Below are positions 19,449 to 29,301 of a stretch of 60,969 nt of DNA, one piece after another. Source of the DNA: Nitrosomonadaceae bacterium (GTDB lineage Bacteria > Pseudomonadota > Gammaproteobacteria > Burkholderiales > Nitrosomonadaceae). A program made the position numbers and the translations under genes. The stretch lies in contig JAAZZR010000003.1 in assembly GCA_014237605.1 (NCBI GenBank), positions 1 through 60,969 on the forward strand. Direction: 5' to 3'. Under the pieces are notes generated by a model. It was given only the letters and a program-made list of their open reading frames with translations. It ran no database searches and was not told the origin of the DNA. Each line of letters starts with the position of its first letter. Position 1 is the stretch's first letter.

Positions 19449-20384
19449 ATGCATGTCACGGTTTTGTTAGAGGAGGCGGTGGACTCGCTGGGGGTTAAAC
19501 CAAGCGGAGTTTATATTGATGGGACTTTTGGTTTTGGTGGTCATAGTCGACTGATTTTAGAAAAATTGGATGAAAACGGTAGGCTAATTGCATTTGATAA
19601 AGATATGTCTGCAGTAACTACGGGGCAGACTATTAAAAATAAAAATTTTCATATTACACACAGTAGGTTTTCGCGAATAAAGCAGGAGCTAGAGAAGTTG
19701 GGTGTAAGTCAGGCAGATGGAATATTGCTGGACTTAGGGGTGTCATCACTACAACTTGAAGATACATCAAGAGGGTTTAGTTTTCGTTTAGATGGACCAC
19801 TTGATATGCGTATGGATACGAGTCAGGGCCAGACTGCTACGGAATGGATTGCTTCAGTTTCTGAGAAGCGTTTAGGAGAGGTAATAAAAGATTATGGAGA
19901 AGAGCGATTTGCAAAACAAATTGCCAGAGAGGTTGTTGCAGCAAGATCGAAGCAGCCTATTACTACTACACTTCAGCTTGCTGAGATCGTGGCAAAGGTT
20001 GTACACCCAAACAAGAAAAACCATAACCCAGCGACACGAACTTTTCAGGCTATACGGATTTACCTCAATCAGGAGCTTGAAGAACTGTCGTTGACCTTAC
20101 CGGAATGTATGGGGTTATTGAAAGAAGGCGGAAGACTTGTAGTTATTAGCTTTCACTCATTGGAGGACCGGGTAGTTAAGCGTTTTATAAGAGAGGCGGC
20201 ATGTCCTGATAAATTGCCGTCTAGATTGCCAGTACGAGATGAAGAGGTACGGCGTCTTATTCGACCCAAACTACGTTTAGTTGGGAAAGCAATACGACCT
20301 AAAGAAAGCGAGCTAGTAGTTAATCCACGCGCTAGGAGCGCAGTAATGCGTGTAGCAGAGAGGGTAAATACAGATGACTTCTAG
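19449..20384 (+). CDS. rsmH: 16S rRNA (cytosine-1402-N4)-methyltransferase
   Basis: RsmH (MraW) N4-methylates C1402 of 16S rRNA at the ribosomal P site, using S-adenosylmethionine. The 311-residue protein has the SAM-binding run YIDGTFGFGGHS (residues 22-33), GILLDLGVSSLQLE, and the family block RTFQAIRIYLNQELEEL followed by VVISFHSLEDRVVKRF. This is its invariant place between mraZ and ftsL. The end of the gene is 40 bp from ftsL. Confidence 0.97.
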   Translation: MHVTVLLEEAVDSLGVKPSGVYIDGTFGFGGHSRLILEKLDENGRLIAFDKDMSAVTTGQTIKNKNFHITHSRFSRIKQELEKLGVSQADGILLDLGVSSLQLEDTSRGFSFRLDGPLDMRMDTSQGQTATEWIASVSEKRLGEVIKDYGEERFAKQIAREVVAARSKQPITTTLQLAEIVAKVVHPNKKNHNPATRTFQAIRIYLNQELEELSLTLPECMGLLKEGGRLVVISFHSLEDRVVKRFIREAACPDKLPSRLPVRDEEVRRLIRPKLRLVGKAIRPKESELVVNPRARSAVMRVAERVNTDDF

Positions 20385-20424
20385 GAAAGAATTATTCTCA
20401 ATCGTTTTATAGGGGAAAGTTAAA

Positions 20425-20730
20425 GTGACTAAATTTAATATTCTTCTTGCGCTGATCGTTATTGCCTGTGCACTAGGTGTCGTGACCTCACAACACGAGG
20501 CACGCAAGCTCTTTACAAAATTGGAAAAAGAGCAGGAAAAAGCTAGGAATTTAGCCGTAGAGTGGAATCGGTTATTGCTCGAACAAAGTGCTTGGGCAAT
20601 GCGGGCACGTATTGAGAAGATTGCTACTAAGAATTTGTTAATGAGAGTCCCGGATGGGTCGAAAATTAGAATTATTTCTTTAATGGAACCTGATAATTCA
20701 ATAGGTTCTGTGGATGAGAAAAAATTATGA
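20425..20730 (+). CDS. ftsL: Cell division protein FtsL
   Basis: FtsL is a small bitopic membrane protein of the divisome that forms the FtsQLB complex and helps activate FtsWI. The 101-residue protein starts with GTG (AGGGGAAAG upstream) and has a single membrane helix at about 5-20. A charged coiled-coil (30-70) and a beta-prone tail follow. Sequence conservation in this family is low; the call rests on position, size and topology. Its stop overlaps the ftsI ATG (ATGA). Confidence 0.9.
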   Translation: MTKFNILLALIVIACALGVVTSQHEARKLFTKLEKEQEKARNLAVEWNRLLLEQSAWAMRARIEKIATKNLLMRVPDGSKIRIISLMEPDNSIGSVDEKKL

Positions 20731-22463
20731 CTCACAATCTAGCGCCACATATAATCTTATCTGCGTGGCGCTCACGAGTATTGGTTATTCTTTTTTTGCT
20801 AAGCTTTCTTGGTTTAGTTGGGCGTTCAGCCTATTTACAGATAAGTCAAAATGAATTCTACAAGCAGAAAGGAGAGTCACGCTATAGCCGTATAGTCGAG
20901 ATAAGTGCACATCGTGGAATGATTACTGACCGAAATGGTGAGCCTCTTGCAATTAGTACGCCGGTTGAATCGTTATGGGCAAATCCAGCTACCGTGAGTG
21001 CAACTTATAGCCAGTTAAAGAAACTGTCAGAACTGATCGAGGTAGATGTTACTGAAATTAGCCAAAAAATAGGCAACGTGAAACGAGACTTTGTTTATCT
21101 GAAACGGCATTTGGCACCGGAGATAACAGCCAAAGTAGTCGGGCTTAATATTCCCGGAATATTTTCTAATCAGGAGTTTCGCCGATATTATCCTTCAGGC
21201 AAAATAACGGCCCAAATGCTTGGATTTACTAATATAGATGATAAAGGGCAAGAAGGAATTGAATTAGGATGGCAAGACATTCTAGCTGGTAAATCTGGCA
21301 GCCGTCGTGTCATTAAGGACAGGAAAGGTCGTATTGTTGAAGGTATAGAAAGCATCCTTAAGTCTAAGCCTGGTAAAGATATAGCTTTATCTCTCGATAG
21401 CAAAATTCAATATCGTGCATACAGAGAATTGAAGCTTGCTATGGATACTCATAAAGCTAAGGCTGGAGGAATTGTCGTTCTAGATTCACAGACCGGAGAG
21501 GTACTAGCGTTAGTTAATTTGCCAACTTACAACCCAAATAATAGAACTGGAAGGAATGGTAGGAAGGCCAGAAATAGGGTGTTAACTGATATATTTGAAC
21601 CTGGCTCAACGATGAAGCCATTTACAGTAGCATCGGCACTTGAAGCAGGAAAAATTAAGCCAGATACAGAATTTAATATAGCTCCCGGGACTATAACTAT
21701 TGGTAGAAGAACAATCAGAGATGCACATGCTGTATCTATTGAGGAAGGTCTTGTAACCGTAGAACAAGTAATCCAGAGATCTAGTAATGTTGGTACTGTA
21801 AAAATTTCTAAGTTATTACCAGCACAAACAATGTGGGAAACTTTGAATAACTCGGGTTTTGGTACGTCTACCGGCTCGGGGTTTCCTGGCGAGGTTAAGG
21901 GGATGCTTCATCTCCCACCATGGCGCCCCATTAGGCAAGCAACAATGTCATATGGTCATGGGATTGCAGTGAATCTGCTGCAGCTGGCACGTGCTTATAC
22001 TTTGTTTTCAGAAGAAGGGAAATTGAAGCCAGTATCTTTATTAAAAATTGATACGCCACCGGCTGGTGAGCAGGTAATTTCACGTAAAACAGCTCTTGCT
22101 GTGAGTAAAATGTTGGAGATGGTAGTGGCAAAGGGTGGAACAGCACCTCTTGCACAAATTGAGGGTTATCGGGTAGCAGGTAAGACTGGTACCACGCATA
22201 AGGTTAAAGCTGGTGGTGGTTATGAGAAGAAAAAGTATGTGGCCTCATTTGTAGGTTATGCACCGGCTTCGAATCCGCGCCTTATTATTGCGGTGATGCT
22301 TGATGAGCCTTCAGCCGGAAAACATTACGGAGGTCAAGTGGCCGCACCTGTTTTTAGCCGGGTTATGGCTGACTCATTAAGAAATTTGAGTGTGCCTCAT
22401 GATGCCCCTATTAATAAAACAGTTCTGTCACCGGTAATGCCAGGATTAAAAGGTGATGTATGA
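20727..22463 (+). CDS. ftsI: Septal peptidoglycan transpeptidase FtsI (PBP3)
   Basis: FtsI cross-links septal peptidoglycan together with FtsW. The 578-residue protein has a short cytoplasmic tail, one membrane helix (about 15-35), a PBP-dimer domain and a transpeptidase domain. Active-site motifs are GSTMKPF (SxxK, near 292), SSN (near 351) and KTGT (near 486). It overlaps ftsL and murE by four bases on each side (ATGA), so the three are translationally coupled. Confidence 0.97.
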   Translation: MTHNLAPHIILSAWRSRVLVILFLLSFLGLVGRSAYLQISQNEFYKQKGESRYSRIVEISAHRGMITDRNGEPLAISTPVESLWANPATVSATYSQLKKLSELIEVDVTEISQKIGNVKRDFVYLKRHLAPEITAKVVGLNIPGIFSNQEFRRYYPSGKITAQMLGFTNIDDKGQEGIELGWQDILAGKSGSRRVIKDRKGRIVEGIESILKSKPGKDIALSLDSKIQYRAYRELKLAMDTHKAKAGGIVVLDSQTGEVLALVNLPTYNPNNRTGRNGRKARNRVLTDIFEPGSTMKPFTVASALEAGKIKPDTEFNIAPGTITIGRRTIRDAHAVSIEEGLVTVEQVIQRSSNVGTVKISKLLPAQTMWETLNNSGFGTSTGSGFPGEVKGMLHLPPWRPIRQATMSYGHGIAVNLLQLARAYTLFSEEGKLKPVSLLKIDTPPAGEQVISRKTALAVSKMLEMVVAKGGTAPLAQIEGYRVAGKTGTTHKVKAGGGYEKKKYVASFVGYAPASNPRLIIAVMLDEPSAGKHYGGQVAAPVFSRVMADSLRNLSVPHDAPINKTVLSPVMPGLKGDV

Positions 22464-24019
22464 ATCCGGAAGCTAAAGATAAGCTAGAAGAAAGTTTTGA
22501 CCCAAGTTTGCTCAATAGTCTGGGTATTGATGTTGAGAATATTGCTACTGATAGTCGTATGGTTAAACCAGGGGATACATTCTTAGCTTATGTTGGAGAA
22601 AAAATTGATGCGCGCAAATTTATTCCGCAGGCAATTGAAGCCGGTGCAAATGCAGTCTTATGGGAGCGTAACGGCTTTGTATGGAATTCAAAGTGGGGCA
22701 ACATACCTAATTTACCGGTATCAAAATTGCGCGCTAAGGTTGGCGCAATCGCTAGTCACGTATATGGAAATCCGTCAGGAGAATTACGATTAATTGGTGT
22801 TACCGGCACAAATGGCAAAACATCATGTGTCCAATGGATAGCTCAGGCGCTTACAAAATTTGATATAAAAACTGCTTCAATAGGCACATTGGGGGATGGT
22901 TTTGCTGATGAGCTCCGGCCCGCTGTCAATACAACGCCAGACCCAGTTCTATTGCAGCAAAGAATGGCTAGTTTTTTGAAACATGGTGCCCAGTGTGTGG
23001 TAATGGAAGTGTCGTCTCACGGCATAGAGCAGGGCAGAATAAATGGTTCTACATTATCAGTAGCATTATTTACAAATTTATCACACGATCATTTGGATTA
23101 TCACGGAAATATGCAGGCATATGCTGCTACTAAAGCACGATTATTTCATTGGGCCGGACTTAAATACGCAGTTCTGAATTTTGATGATGTATTTAGTGTC
23201 GAATTGACAAAACAGCTTACCGGTAGAGCTACACATATTATCGGGTATGGGTTTGAAGAGCTGGGAATAGAGCGTGATCTAAAATTATTCAAGATGGTTC
23301 ATGGGCGGAATCTTAGAGTAAGTAGTCAGGGGCTAGAATTTGATGTTGTATTTGAGGGTGAGCGTATAAAAGTTAAAACAGCATTAATTGGAGAGTTTAA
23401 TGCATCTAATTTACTCGCGGTCCTTTCCACTTTATTAGCATGTGGCCTCAGCTTAAGCGATGCAGCAAAGTCCTTGCAAGAAATACAGCCAATACCTGGC
23501 AGGATGGAAAAATTCGGTGGCGGTAATTTGCCATTAGTAGTTATAGACTTTGCTCACACCCCAGAAGCTTTAGAAAAAACATTAATAGCACTTCGTGAGG
23601 TAATTAATAGCGTTAAAGATATTTCAAAGATCAAAAATAAGAAATCAAAGCTAGTTTGTATCTTCGGTTGTGGAGGCGATCGTGACCAAGATAAACGGGC
23701 GCTTATGGGGAAAATAGCGACAGAATTATCTGATGAGACCATTATTACTAGTGATAATCCACGTAATGAAGACCCTTGTTCCATTATTAATGAAATAGTA
23801 TCAGGTGCAGATATTAATTATCTTGTTCAGGAAAACAGGGAGGCAGCTATTCGTCGAGGATTATATGGTGCTCATAAGGGAGACATTGTTTTAATTGCAG
23901 GGAAAGGGCATGAGGTATATCAGGAAATAGGGGTAAAAAGGTTTCCTTTTAGTGATGCGAAGGTGGTGCGATTAATCCTGAAGGAATTAAGGAGCAAAGT
24001 GCAAGGGCCTCAAGAATGA
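22460..24019 (+). CDS. murE: UDP-MurNAc-tripeptide ligase MurE (meso-diaminopimelate adding)
   Basis: MurE adds the third residue to UDP-MurNAc-L-Ala-D-Glu. At 519 residues it has the ATP loop GVTGTNGKTS (about 112-121) and the Mur ligase block FTNLSHDHLDYHG. The motif DNPRNEDP, near 431, is the hallmark of enzymes using meso-diaminopimelate rather than lysine. A somewhat variable loop rich in Lys/Ile/Ser (about 375-395) is longer than usual. Four-base overlaps link it to ftsI and murF. Confidence 0.97.
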   Translation: MNPEAKDKLEESFDPSLLNSLGIDVENIATDSRMVKPGDTFLAYVGEKIDARKFIPQAIEAGANAVLWERNGFVWNSKWGNIPNLPVSKLRAKVGAIASHVYGNPSGELRLIGVTGTNGKTSCVQWIAQALTKFDIKTASIGTLGDGFADELRPAVNTTPDPVLLQQRMASFLKHGAQCVVMEVSSHGIEQGRINGSTLSVALFTNLSHDHLDYHGNMQAYAATKARLFHWAGLKYAVLNFDDVFSVELTKQLTGRATHIIGYGFEELGIERDLKLFKMVHGRNLRVSSQGLEFDVVFEGERIKVKTALIGEFNASNLLAVLSTLLACGLSLSDAAKSLQEIQPIPGRMEKFGGGNLPLVVIDFAHTPEALEKTLIALREVINSVKDISKIKNKKSKLVCIFGCGGDRDQDKRALMGKIATELSDETIITSDNPRNEDPCSIINEIVSGADINYLVQENREAAIRRGLYGAHKGDIVLIAGKGHEVYQEIGVKRFPFSDAKVVRLILKELRSKVQGPQE

Positions 24020-25395
24020 TGATGGCGCAAGCAGCGGCCCGTATGTTAGATGCAGAGTGGTGTGGCGAGGATGTGCTCTTTACCGGAGTAAGTACTGATA
24101 GCCGTAGCGTGAAAAGCGGTGATTTATTTATAGCTCTGAGTGGAAAGAACTTTGATGGGTACAAATTTGTTTCTCAAGCAAAGGATAGGGGTGCTGTAGC
24201 TGCAATGGTGAATCAAGGCTCAGTCATCAAAGAGAATACGGATTCAAAAATCCCCATGATAGTTGTGAAAGACACCTTGCTAGAGTTAGGGCGGCTAGCA
24301 GCATATTGGCGAGGGTGTTTTGATATACCACTGATTGCAGTAACAGGTAGTAATGGAAAAACAACAGTAAAAGAAATGATCGCATCGATATTATTTCAGT
24401 TGGTTGGAAAAGATAGCAACGAGGTGTTGGCAACCACTGGCAACCTCAATAATGATATTGGTGTTCCGAAAATGTTGCTGCAATTATGTAAGCAGCATAA
24501 ATATGCGGTGATAGAAATGGGTATGAATCACTTAGGTGAAATTTCTTATTTGACCGGTCTAGCAAGGCCTACTGTTGCATTGATAACAAATGCAGGTGCT
24601 GCACATATTGAAGGGACCGGTTCTGTAGAGGCAGTGGCAAGTGCTAAGGGTGAAATTTTTGAGGGACTAGACGAGCTAGGCACAGCTGTCATTAATGCGG
24701 ATGATCTAAATACGCAGCTATGGCATAAGCTTGCTGGTAGTAGGTCAGTAATTGAATTCGGGCTAAGTAAGGAAGTAAAAGTGAGCGGGTCCTATCAATT
24801 AAATTTGGCCGATACCAGAATGAAATTGAGGCTTCCTGATGGAGCTATAGAAATGAAGTTGAGGGTTCCGGGAAAACATAATGTATATAACGCTCTTGCA
24901 GCAGCAGCAGCATCAACTGCGATAGGTATAAGTAAGGAAAATATTGCATCTGGATTGGAATTATTTGGCGGGGTGGATGGCCGGTTACAGTTAAAAAAAT
25001 GTCAGCATGGTGCAATGATGATAGATGATAGTTATAACGCTAATCCAGAATCAGTACGAGCCGCAATATCAGTATTAGCAAGCACTCTTGGGAAAAAGAT
25101 CCTGATTCTTGGGGATATGGGAGAGCTTGGTGATAATGCTGTAGATTTCCATGAGTGTATTGGCGAAGAAGCTCGTCTTATTGGTATAGACAGGCTGTTT
25201 GCTCTGGGTGAATTAAGCGCTCATTCTGTGAAAAAATTTGGTACTGGGGCACAGCACTTTAAAAATATTGAAGATCTTATGGCTGTAGTGGAGTCAGCAT
25301 TGGCTCCCAATGTGACGTTGTTGATAAAAGGGTCTCGTTTTATGCAAATGGACCGGATAGTTAGAAAATTTGAATTGGAGGCATTCGATATTTAG
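24016..25395 (+). CDS. murF: UDP-MurNAc-tripeptide:D-Ala-D-Ala ligase MurF
   Basis: MurF completes the UDP-MurNAc-pentapeptide by adding D-Ala-D-Ala. The 459 residues include the ATP loop [14 protein letters not shown] (about 108-121), the central EMGMNHLGEI motif and DDSYNANPESVRAA typical of MurF. It starts inside the murE stop codon. Downstream, the tight gene packing breaks: a 57-bp gap leads to ftsZ, whereas in most clusters mraY follows directly. Confidence 0.97.
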   Translation: MMMAQAAARMLDAEWCGEDVLFTGVSTDSRSVKSGDLFIALSGKNFDGYKFVSQAKDRGAVAAMVNQGSVIKENTDSKIPMIVVKDTLLELGRLAAYWRGCFDIPLIAVTGSNGKTTVKEMIASILFQLVGKDSNEVLATTGNLNNDIGVPKMLLQLCKQHKYAVIEMGMNHLGEISYLTGLARPTVALITNAGAAHIEGTGSVEAVASAKGEIFEGLDELGTAVINADDLNTQLWHKLAGSRSVIEFGLSKEVKVSGSYQLNLADTRMKLRLPDGAIEMKLRVPGKHNVYNALAAAAASTAIGISKENIASGLELFGGVDGRLQLKKCQHGAMMIDDSYNANPESVRAAISVLASTLGKKILILGDMGELGDNAVDFHECIGEEARLIGIDRLFALGELSAHSVKKFGTGAQHFKNIEDLMAVVESALAPNVTLLIKGSRFMQMDRIVRKFELEAFDI

Positions 25396-25452
25396 AGGCT
25401 AAGTACTTGGAATAAGCTAATTATTTTATTAATTTATCAAAGGGGGATTGTT

Positions 25453-26622
25453 ATGAAATTCGAAGTACTAGAGGCAGAAGATCAAGCGGCGGTTATAAAA
25501 GTTATAGGTGTCGGTGGTTGCGGCGGCAATGCAGTGGATCACATGATTCAGAACGGTGTAGAAGGTGTCGAGTTTATTTGCGCTAATACTGATGCACAGG
25601 CGCTCAAGCGCAATCAGGCTCGCACTTTATTGCAGTTAGGGACCAATATTACTAAGGGACTAGGAGCTGGCGCAAACCCTGATATTGGGCGTGCAGCTGG
25701 AATGGAAGATCGTGAGCGTATCTCTGAGTTAATTGAAGGTGCAGATATGTTATTTATTACTGCAGGCATGGGAGGTGGAACCGGAACTGGCGCAGCACCA
25801 GTAGTAGCAGAGATAGCAAAGGAAATGGGAATTCTAACTGTGGCGGTTGTGACAAAGCCATTTTTATTTGAGGGCACACGTTTAAAATCGGCAGAATCTG
25901 GAATGAAGGAATTATCAAACCATGTTGATTCATTAATCGTGATTCCAAATGACAAGTTAATGGCAGTACTGGGTGACGATGTCACTATGGACGATGCTTT
26001 TAAGGCAGCAAATAATGTACTTTATGGTGCGGTTGCGGGAATAGCAGAGGTAATCAACTGTCCGGGTCTTATAAATGTAGATTTTGCAGACGTAAAGACT
26101 GTAATGTCAGAAGCTGGCATGGCTATGATGGGGTCTGCATCTGCAACAGGGGTTGATCGTGCACGTTTATCGGCCGAACAGGCAGTTGCAAGCCCTTTGC
26201 TGGAGGATGTAAATCTTTCTGGAGCACGTGGTGTGTTAGTAAACATTACTGCTAGTTCAGGACTAAAAATGCGTGAGATTCATGAAGTAATGAACACAGT
26301 TAAGGATTTTACTGCTGAAGATGCTACCGTTATTATGGGTACAGTGATAGAAGAGAATATGCAGAATGATCTGCGTGTTACGGTTGTGGCAACGGGACTT
26401 GGTGAATTAGGAAATGGCGCTCAGGCTAAACCACCACTAGCTATTATTAATTCCCGAACTGGAACTGATGACGCTACACCAACAGATGGAATCGATTGGA
26501 CAAATATTGATATTCCTGCTGTTACCCGTCGAAATGGCAGACGTGAAGCGGTACAAGCGATGCAGCAATCCGGTGTAGATGAACTAGAGATTCCTGCGTT
26601 TTTAAGGAAACAGGCAGATTAA
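25453..26622 (+). CDS. ftsZ: Cell division GTPase FtsZ, in an unusual position
   Basis: FtsZ polymerises into the Z-ring. The 389-residue protein is complete: GVGGCGGNAV near the N-terminus, tubulin signature GGGTGTG (107-113), T7-loop NVDFAD (208-213), a short variable linker (about 325-370) and the C-terminal peptide ELEIPAFLRKQAD that binds FtsA and ZipA. It has its own strong ribosome binding site (AAAGGGGG) and sits between murF and mraY with gaps of 57 and 160 bp. In most proteobacteria ftsZ follows ftsA; here nothing follows ftsA. Whether a second ftsZ exists elsewhere is unknown. Confidence 0.97.
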   Translation: MKFEVLEAEDQAAVIKVIGVGGCGGNAVDHMIQNGVEGVEFICANTDAQALKRNQARTLLQLGTNITKGLGAGANPDIGRAAGMEDRERISELIEGADMLFITAGMGGGTGTGAAPVVAEIAKEMGILTVAVVTKPFLFEGTRLKSAESGMKELSNHVDSLIVIPNDKLMAVLGDDVTMDDAFKAANNVLYGAVAGIAEVINCPGLINVDFADVKTVMSEAGMAMMGSASATGVDRARLSAEQAVASPLLEDVNLSGARGVLVNITASSGLKMREIHEVMNTVKDFTAEDATVIMGTVIEENMQNDLRVTVVATGLGELGNGAQAKPPLAIINSRTGTDDATPTDGIDWTNIDIPAVTRRNGRREAVQAMQQSGVDELEIPAFLRKQAD

Positions 26623-26666
26623 TCCTTGTATGATTCAGTCAGATAAATTTTATATATAAAGGGTAG

Positions 26667-26749
26667 TCTCAGTTGCAGCTAATCTTTAAATAGATGTAAG
26701 TTAAATGGTTATTTGTAAAAAGAGTATAAATTATTAAAACTGAGATTAG
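26667..26749 (+). promoter_or_regulatory. Mutually exclusive inverted repeats in the ftsZ-mraY leader
   Basis: TCTCAGTT (26667) can pair with AACTGAGA (26738). CTAATCT (26679) can pair with AGATTAG (26743), which overlaps the first partner by three bases. The two stems therefore compete. This 160-bp AT-rich gap is the longest inside the cluster and may hold a promoter or an RNA switch-like leader for mraY. Only the repeats themselves are observed. Confidence 0.35.
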
Positions 26750-26782
26750 AAAGTAAGGGGAAAGAGCCCTGTTAGGCTAGAT

Positions 26783-27868
26783 ATGCTATTAGAACTCACG
26801 CAATGGTTGGCGATCGATATCCGAACGTTTAATGTATTTAACTATATTACATTAAGAACGGTATTGGCGGCACTGACATCTCTAATGATCTCATTTATCG
26901 TTGGCCCGATCATGATACGTAAGCTAACTGCGTATAAAATTTGCCAAGCGGTTCGTGATGATGGCCCACAAACACACCTTATTAAGGCTGGCACCCCGAC
27001 TATGGGTGGTGCATTGATATTGGTGTCTGTTGCAATTAGTACATTATTGTGGGCAGATCTAGGTAATCACTATATATGGGTAGTCCTACTAACAACATTA
27101 GGTTTTGGTGTAATTGGTTGGATAGATGATTATCGGAAGGTGGTATATAACAATCCAAAAGGACTCTCTGCTAGCGTTAAATTTTTCTGGCAATCTTTAA
27201 TTGCAATTACTGTTGCATCTTATCTAGTTCTTACTGCAGATTCTCCAGCACAAACCAGTATGATAGTGCCCTTCTTTAAGCAAATTGTAATACCGTTGGG
27301 GGTAGTCGGGTTTGTAGCGCTGTCTTATTTTGTCATAGTTGGTACCAGTAATGCAGTAAATTTAACTGATGGCCTTGATGGGCTGGCTATCATGCCAACG
27401 GTGATGATTAGTAGCGGATTGGCGATCTTTGCCTATGTAGCCGGCCATTCAGTTTTTGCAAAATATCTAGGTATTCCTTACATTCCTCATGCAGGTGAGC
27501 TAGCCGTATTTTGTGGCGCATTGGCAGGCTCAGGACTTGCTTTCTTATGGTTTAACGCTTATCCAGCCGAGGTGTTTATGGGCGATGTTGGTGCCCTAGC
27601 ACTTGGTGCTGCACTTGGTGTGGTTGCTGTAATTATACGTCAGGAAATAATACTTCTTATTATGGGAGGTATATTTGTAGTAGAAACCTTATCAGTAATA
27701 TTGCAGGTAACCTCATTCAAATTAACAGGTAAACGTATCTTACGTATGGCGCCGCTGCATCATCATTTTGAATTAAAAGGGTGGAAGGAAAATCAAGTAG
27801 TAGTTCGGTTCTGGATTATAACTATGATGTTAGTACTACTTGGATTAGCTACTTTAAAATTGAGATGA
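26783..27868 (+). CDS. mraY: Phospho-MurNAc-pentapeptide transferase MraY
   Basis: MraY links phospho-MurNAc-pentapeptide to undecaprenyl phosphate, making lipid I at the inner membrane. The 361 residues form about ten membrane helices. Signature loops are GWIDDYRK, the catalytic [26 protein letters not shown] and the HHHFELKGW loop near the C-terminus. The stop overlaps the murD start (ATGA). Confidence 0.97.
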   Translation: MLLELTQWLAIDIRTFNVFNYITLRTVLAALTSLMISFIVGPIMIRKLTAYKICQAVRDDGPQTHLIKAGTPTMGGALILVSVAISTLLWADLGNHYIWVVLLTTLGFGVIGWIDDYRKVVYNNPKGLSASVKFFWQSLIAITVASYLVLTADSPAQTSMIVPFFKQIVIPLGVVGFVALSYFVIVGTSNAVNLTDGLDGLAIMPTVMISSGLAIFAYVAGHSVFAKYLGIPYIPHAGELAVFCGALAGSGLAFLWFNAYPAEVFMGDVGALALGAALGVVAVIIRQEIILLIMGGIFVVETLSVILQVTSFKLTGKRILRMAPLHHHFELKGWKENQVVVRFWIITMMLVLLGLATLKLR

Positions 27869-29280
27869 ATTTATATGGAAAAAAAATTCTAGTGCTTGGA
27901 ATGGGAGAAACTGGATTATCCATAGTAAAGTGGTTATCGCGCATAGGTTCAGATATTCGTGTGGCTGATAATCGTATTGTGCCACCAAATCTTAGTGCGC
28001 TGGAGCAAATAATTCCTGCAGATCAGATATTCACAGGTCCTTTCTTGGCTAAAATTTTTAAGGGGATAGACCTTATTGCTATCAGCCCAGGTATCTCGAG
28101 AACAATCCCGCTAATTAATCAGGTGATTAAACGTGGGGTCCCTGTTGTTGGGGACATTGAATTATTTTCTTTGGCTCTTAATCAATGTGATGTCTCAAAG
28201 CCAAAGATTATAGCGATTACTGGCTCTAACGGGAAAACAACTGTGTCAGCTATGGTTGGTTCAATGTTAAGAGAGGCGGGATGGGACACGGAAGTGGCTG
28301 GGAATATAGGCCCGGCTGTATTAGATAAACTTATGCAGAGGGTTGATTCTGGGGAGCTACCTCAATCATGGGTTTTAGAGATCTCAAGTTTTCAGTTGGA
28401 ATCTACACAAAGCTTTAATCCTGATGCAGCTGTGGTTCTGAATCTGAGTGAAGACCATCTTGATCGCTATGTGGGCATGGATGATTACGCTGCTATTAAG
28501 GCGAAAATATTCTCAGGGAGAATTGATGACGGAAACATGGTACAGATATTAAATCGTGACGATCCTATTGTCAGTGCTATGGCATTAGATAGTAAGAAGC
28601 AAATAACTTTTGGTATGGATGCCCCGGCCAATGAAAATGATTTCGGTTTGCTGGTAGATGATGAATCTTGGCTTGCACAAGGTAATAATCGGTTAATAAA
28701 GACTAGTGAGCTTGGTGTTTCTGGTTCACATAATGTGGCTAATGCTTTAGCTGCCTTGGCTTTATGTCATGCTGTGGGAGTAGCGTATAGCCCACTACTC
28801 AATGCCTTACGCAAATTTGGTGGATTACCTCATCGTATGGAGAAAGTTGCAACGCTCAATGGCATTGCATTCTACGATGATTCCAAGGGTACGAATGTAG
28901 GCGCAACAGTTGCAGCGCTTAATAGCCTTGCTCAAGAAAAGGTATTGATTATAGGTGGTGATGGAAAGCAACAGAATTTCTCTCCATTGAAAGATGCTGT
29001 TTCAAAACATGTTAGGGCAGTGGTTTTGATTGGTAAGGATGCAGGAAAAATTGCAGCCGCAATGGATGGGTGCGGTGTGCCAATGCATAGTGCGGTGACA
29101 ATGGAAGATGCAGTACAAAGAAGTTTCATTTTAGCAAGGATGGGAGATGCTGTGTTGATGTCTCCTGCTTGTGCAAGCACTGATATGTTTAGGAATTATG
29201 TGCATCGTTCTGAAATCTTTGTTTCAGCAATTAAGAATTTAGAGTTAAAAACATTAGCTGCAGAAAGAGTCACACACTAG
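27865..29280 (+). CDS. murD: UDP-MurNAc-L-alanine:D-glutamate ligase MurD
   Basis: MurD adds D-glutamate to UDP-MurNAc-L-Ala. The ATG at 27865 overlaps the mraY stop and gives 471 residues, a usual length. The same frame is open further upstream inside mraY, but that is not coding. Motifs are the N-terminal uracil-binding [10 protein letters not shown], the ATP loop [12 protein letters not shown] (about 117-128) and [11 protein letters not shown]. The gene is in the canonical mraY-murD-ftsW order. Confidence 0.97.
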   Translation: MNLYGKKILVLGMGETGLSIVKWLSRIGSDIRVADNRIVPPNLSALEQIIPADQIFTGPFLAKIFKGIDLIAISPGISRTIPLINQVIKRGVPVVGDIELFSLALNQCDVSKPKIIAITGSNGKTTVSAMVGSMLREAGWDTEVAGNIGPAVLDKLMQRVDSGELPQSWVLEISSFQLESTQSFNPDAAVVLNLSEDHLDRYVGMDDYAAIKAKIFSGRIDDGNMVQILNRDDPIVSAMALDSKKQITFGMDAPANENDFGLLVDDESWLAQGNNRLIKTSELGVSGSHNVANALAALALCHAVGVAYSPLLNALRKFGGLPHRMEKVATLNGIAFYDDSKGTNVGATVAALNSLAQEKVLIIGGDGKQQNFSPLKDAVSKHVRAVVLIGKDAGKIAAAMDGCGVPMHSAVTMEDAVQRSFILARMGDAVLMSPACASTDMFRNYVHRSEIFVSAIKNLELKTLAAERVTH

Positions 29281-29301
29281 ATAGTTTTTGGATAACTATT
29301 A

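Noticed and set aside
25614..26246. Long open frames on the minus strand inside ftsZ
   Set aside because: They are antisense shadows of a strongly conserved gene, with no ribosome binding site or recognisable domain.
27781..27864. Upstream extension of murD inside mraY
   Set aside because: The ATG overlapping the mraY stop gives the standard MurD N-terminus; the extension reads mraY in the wrong frame.
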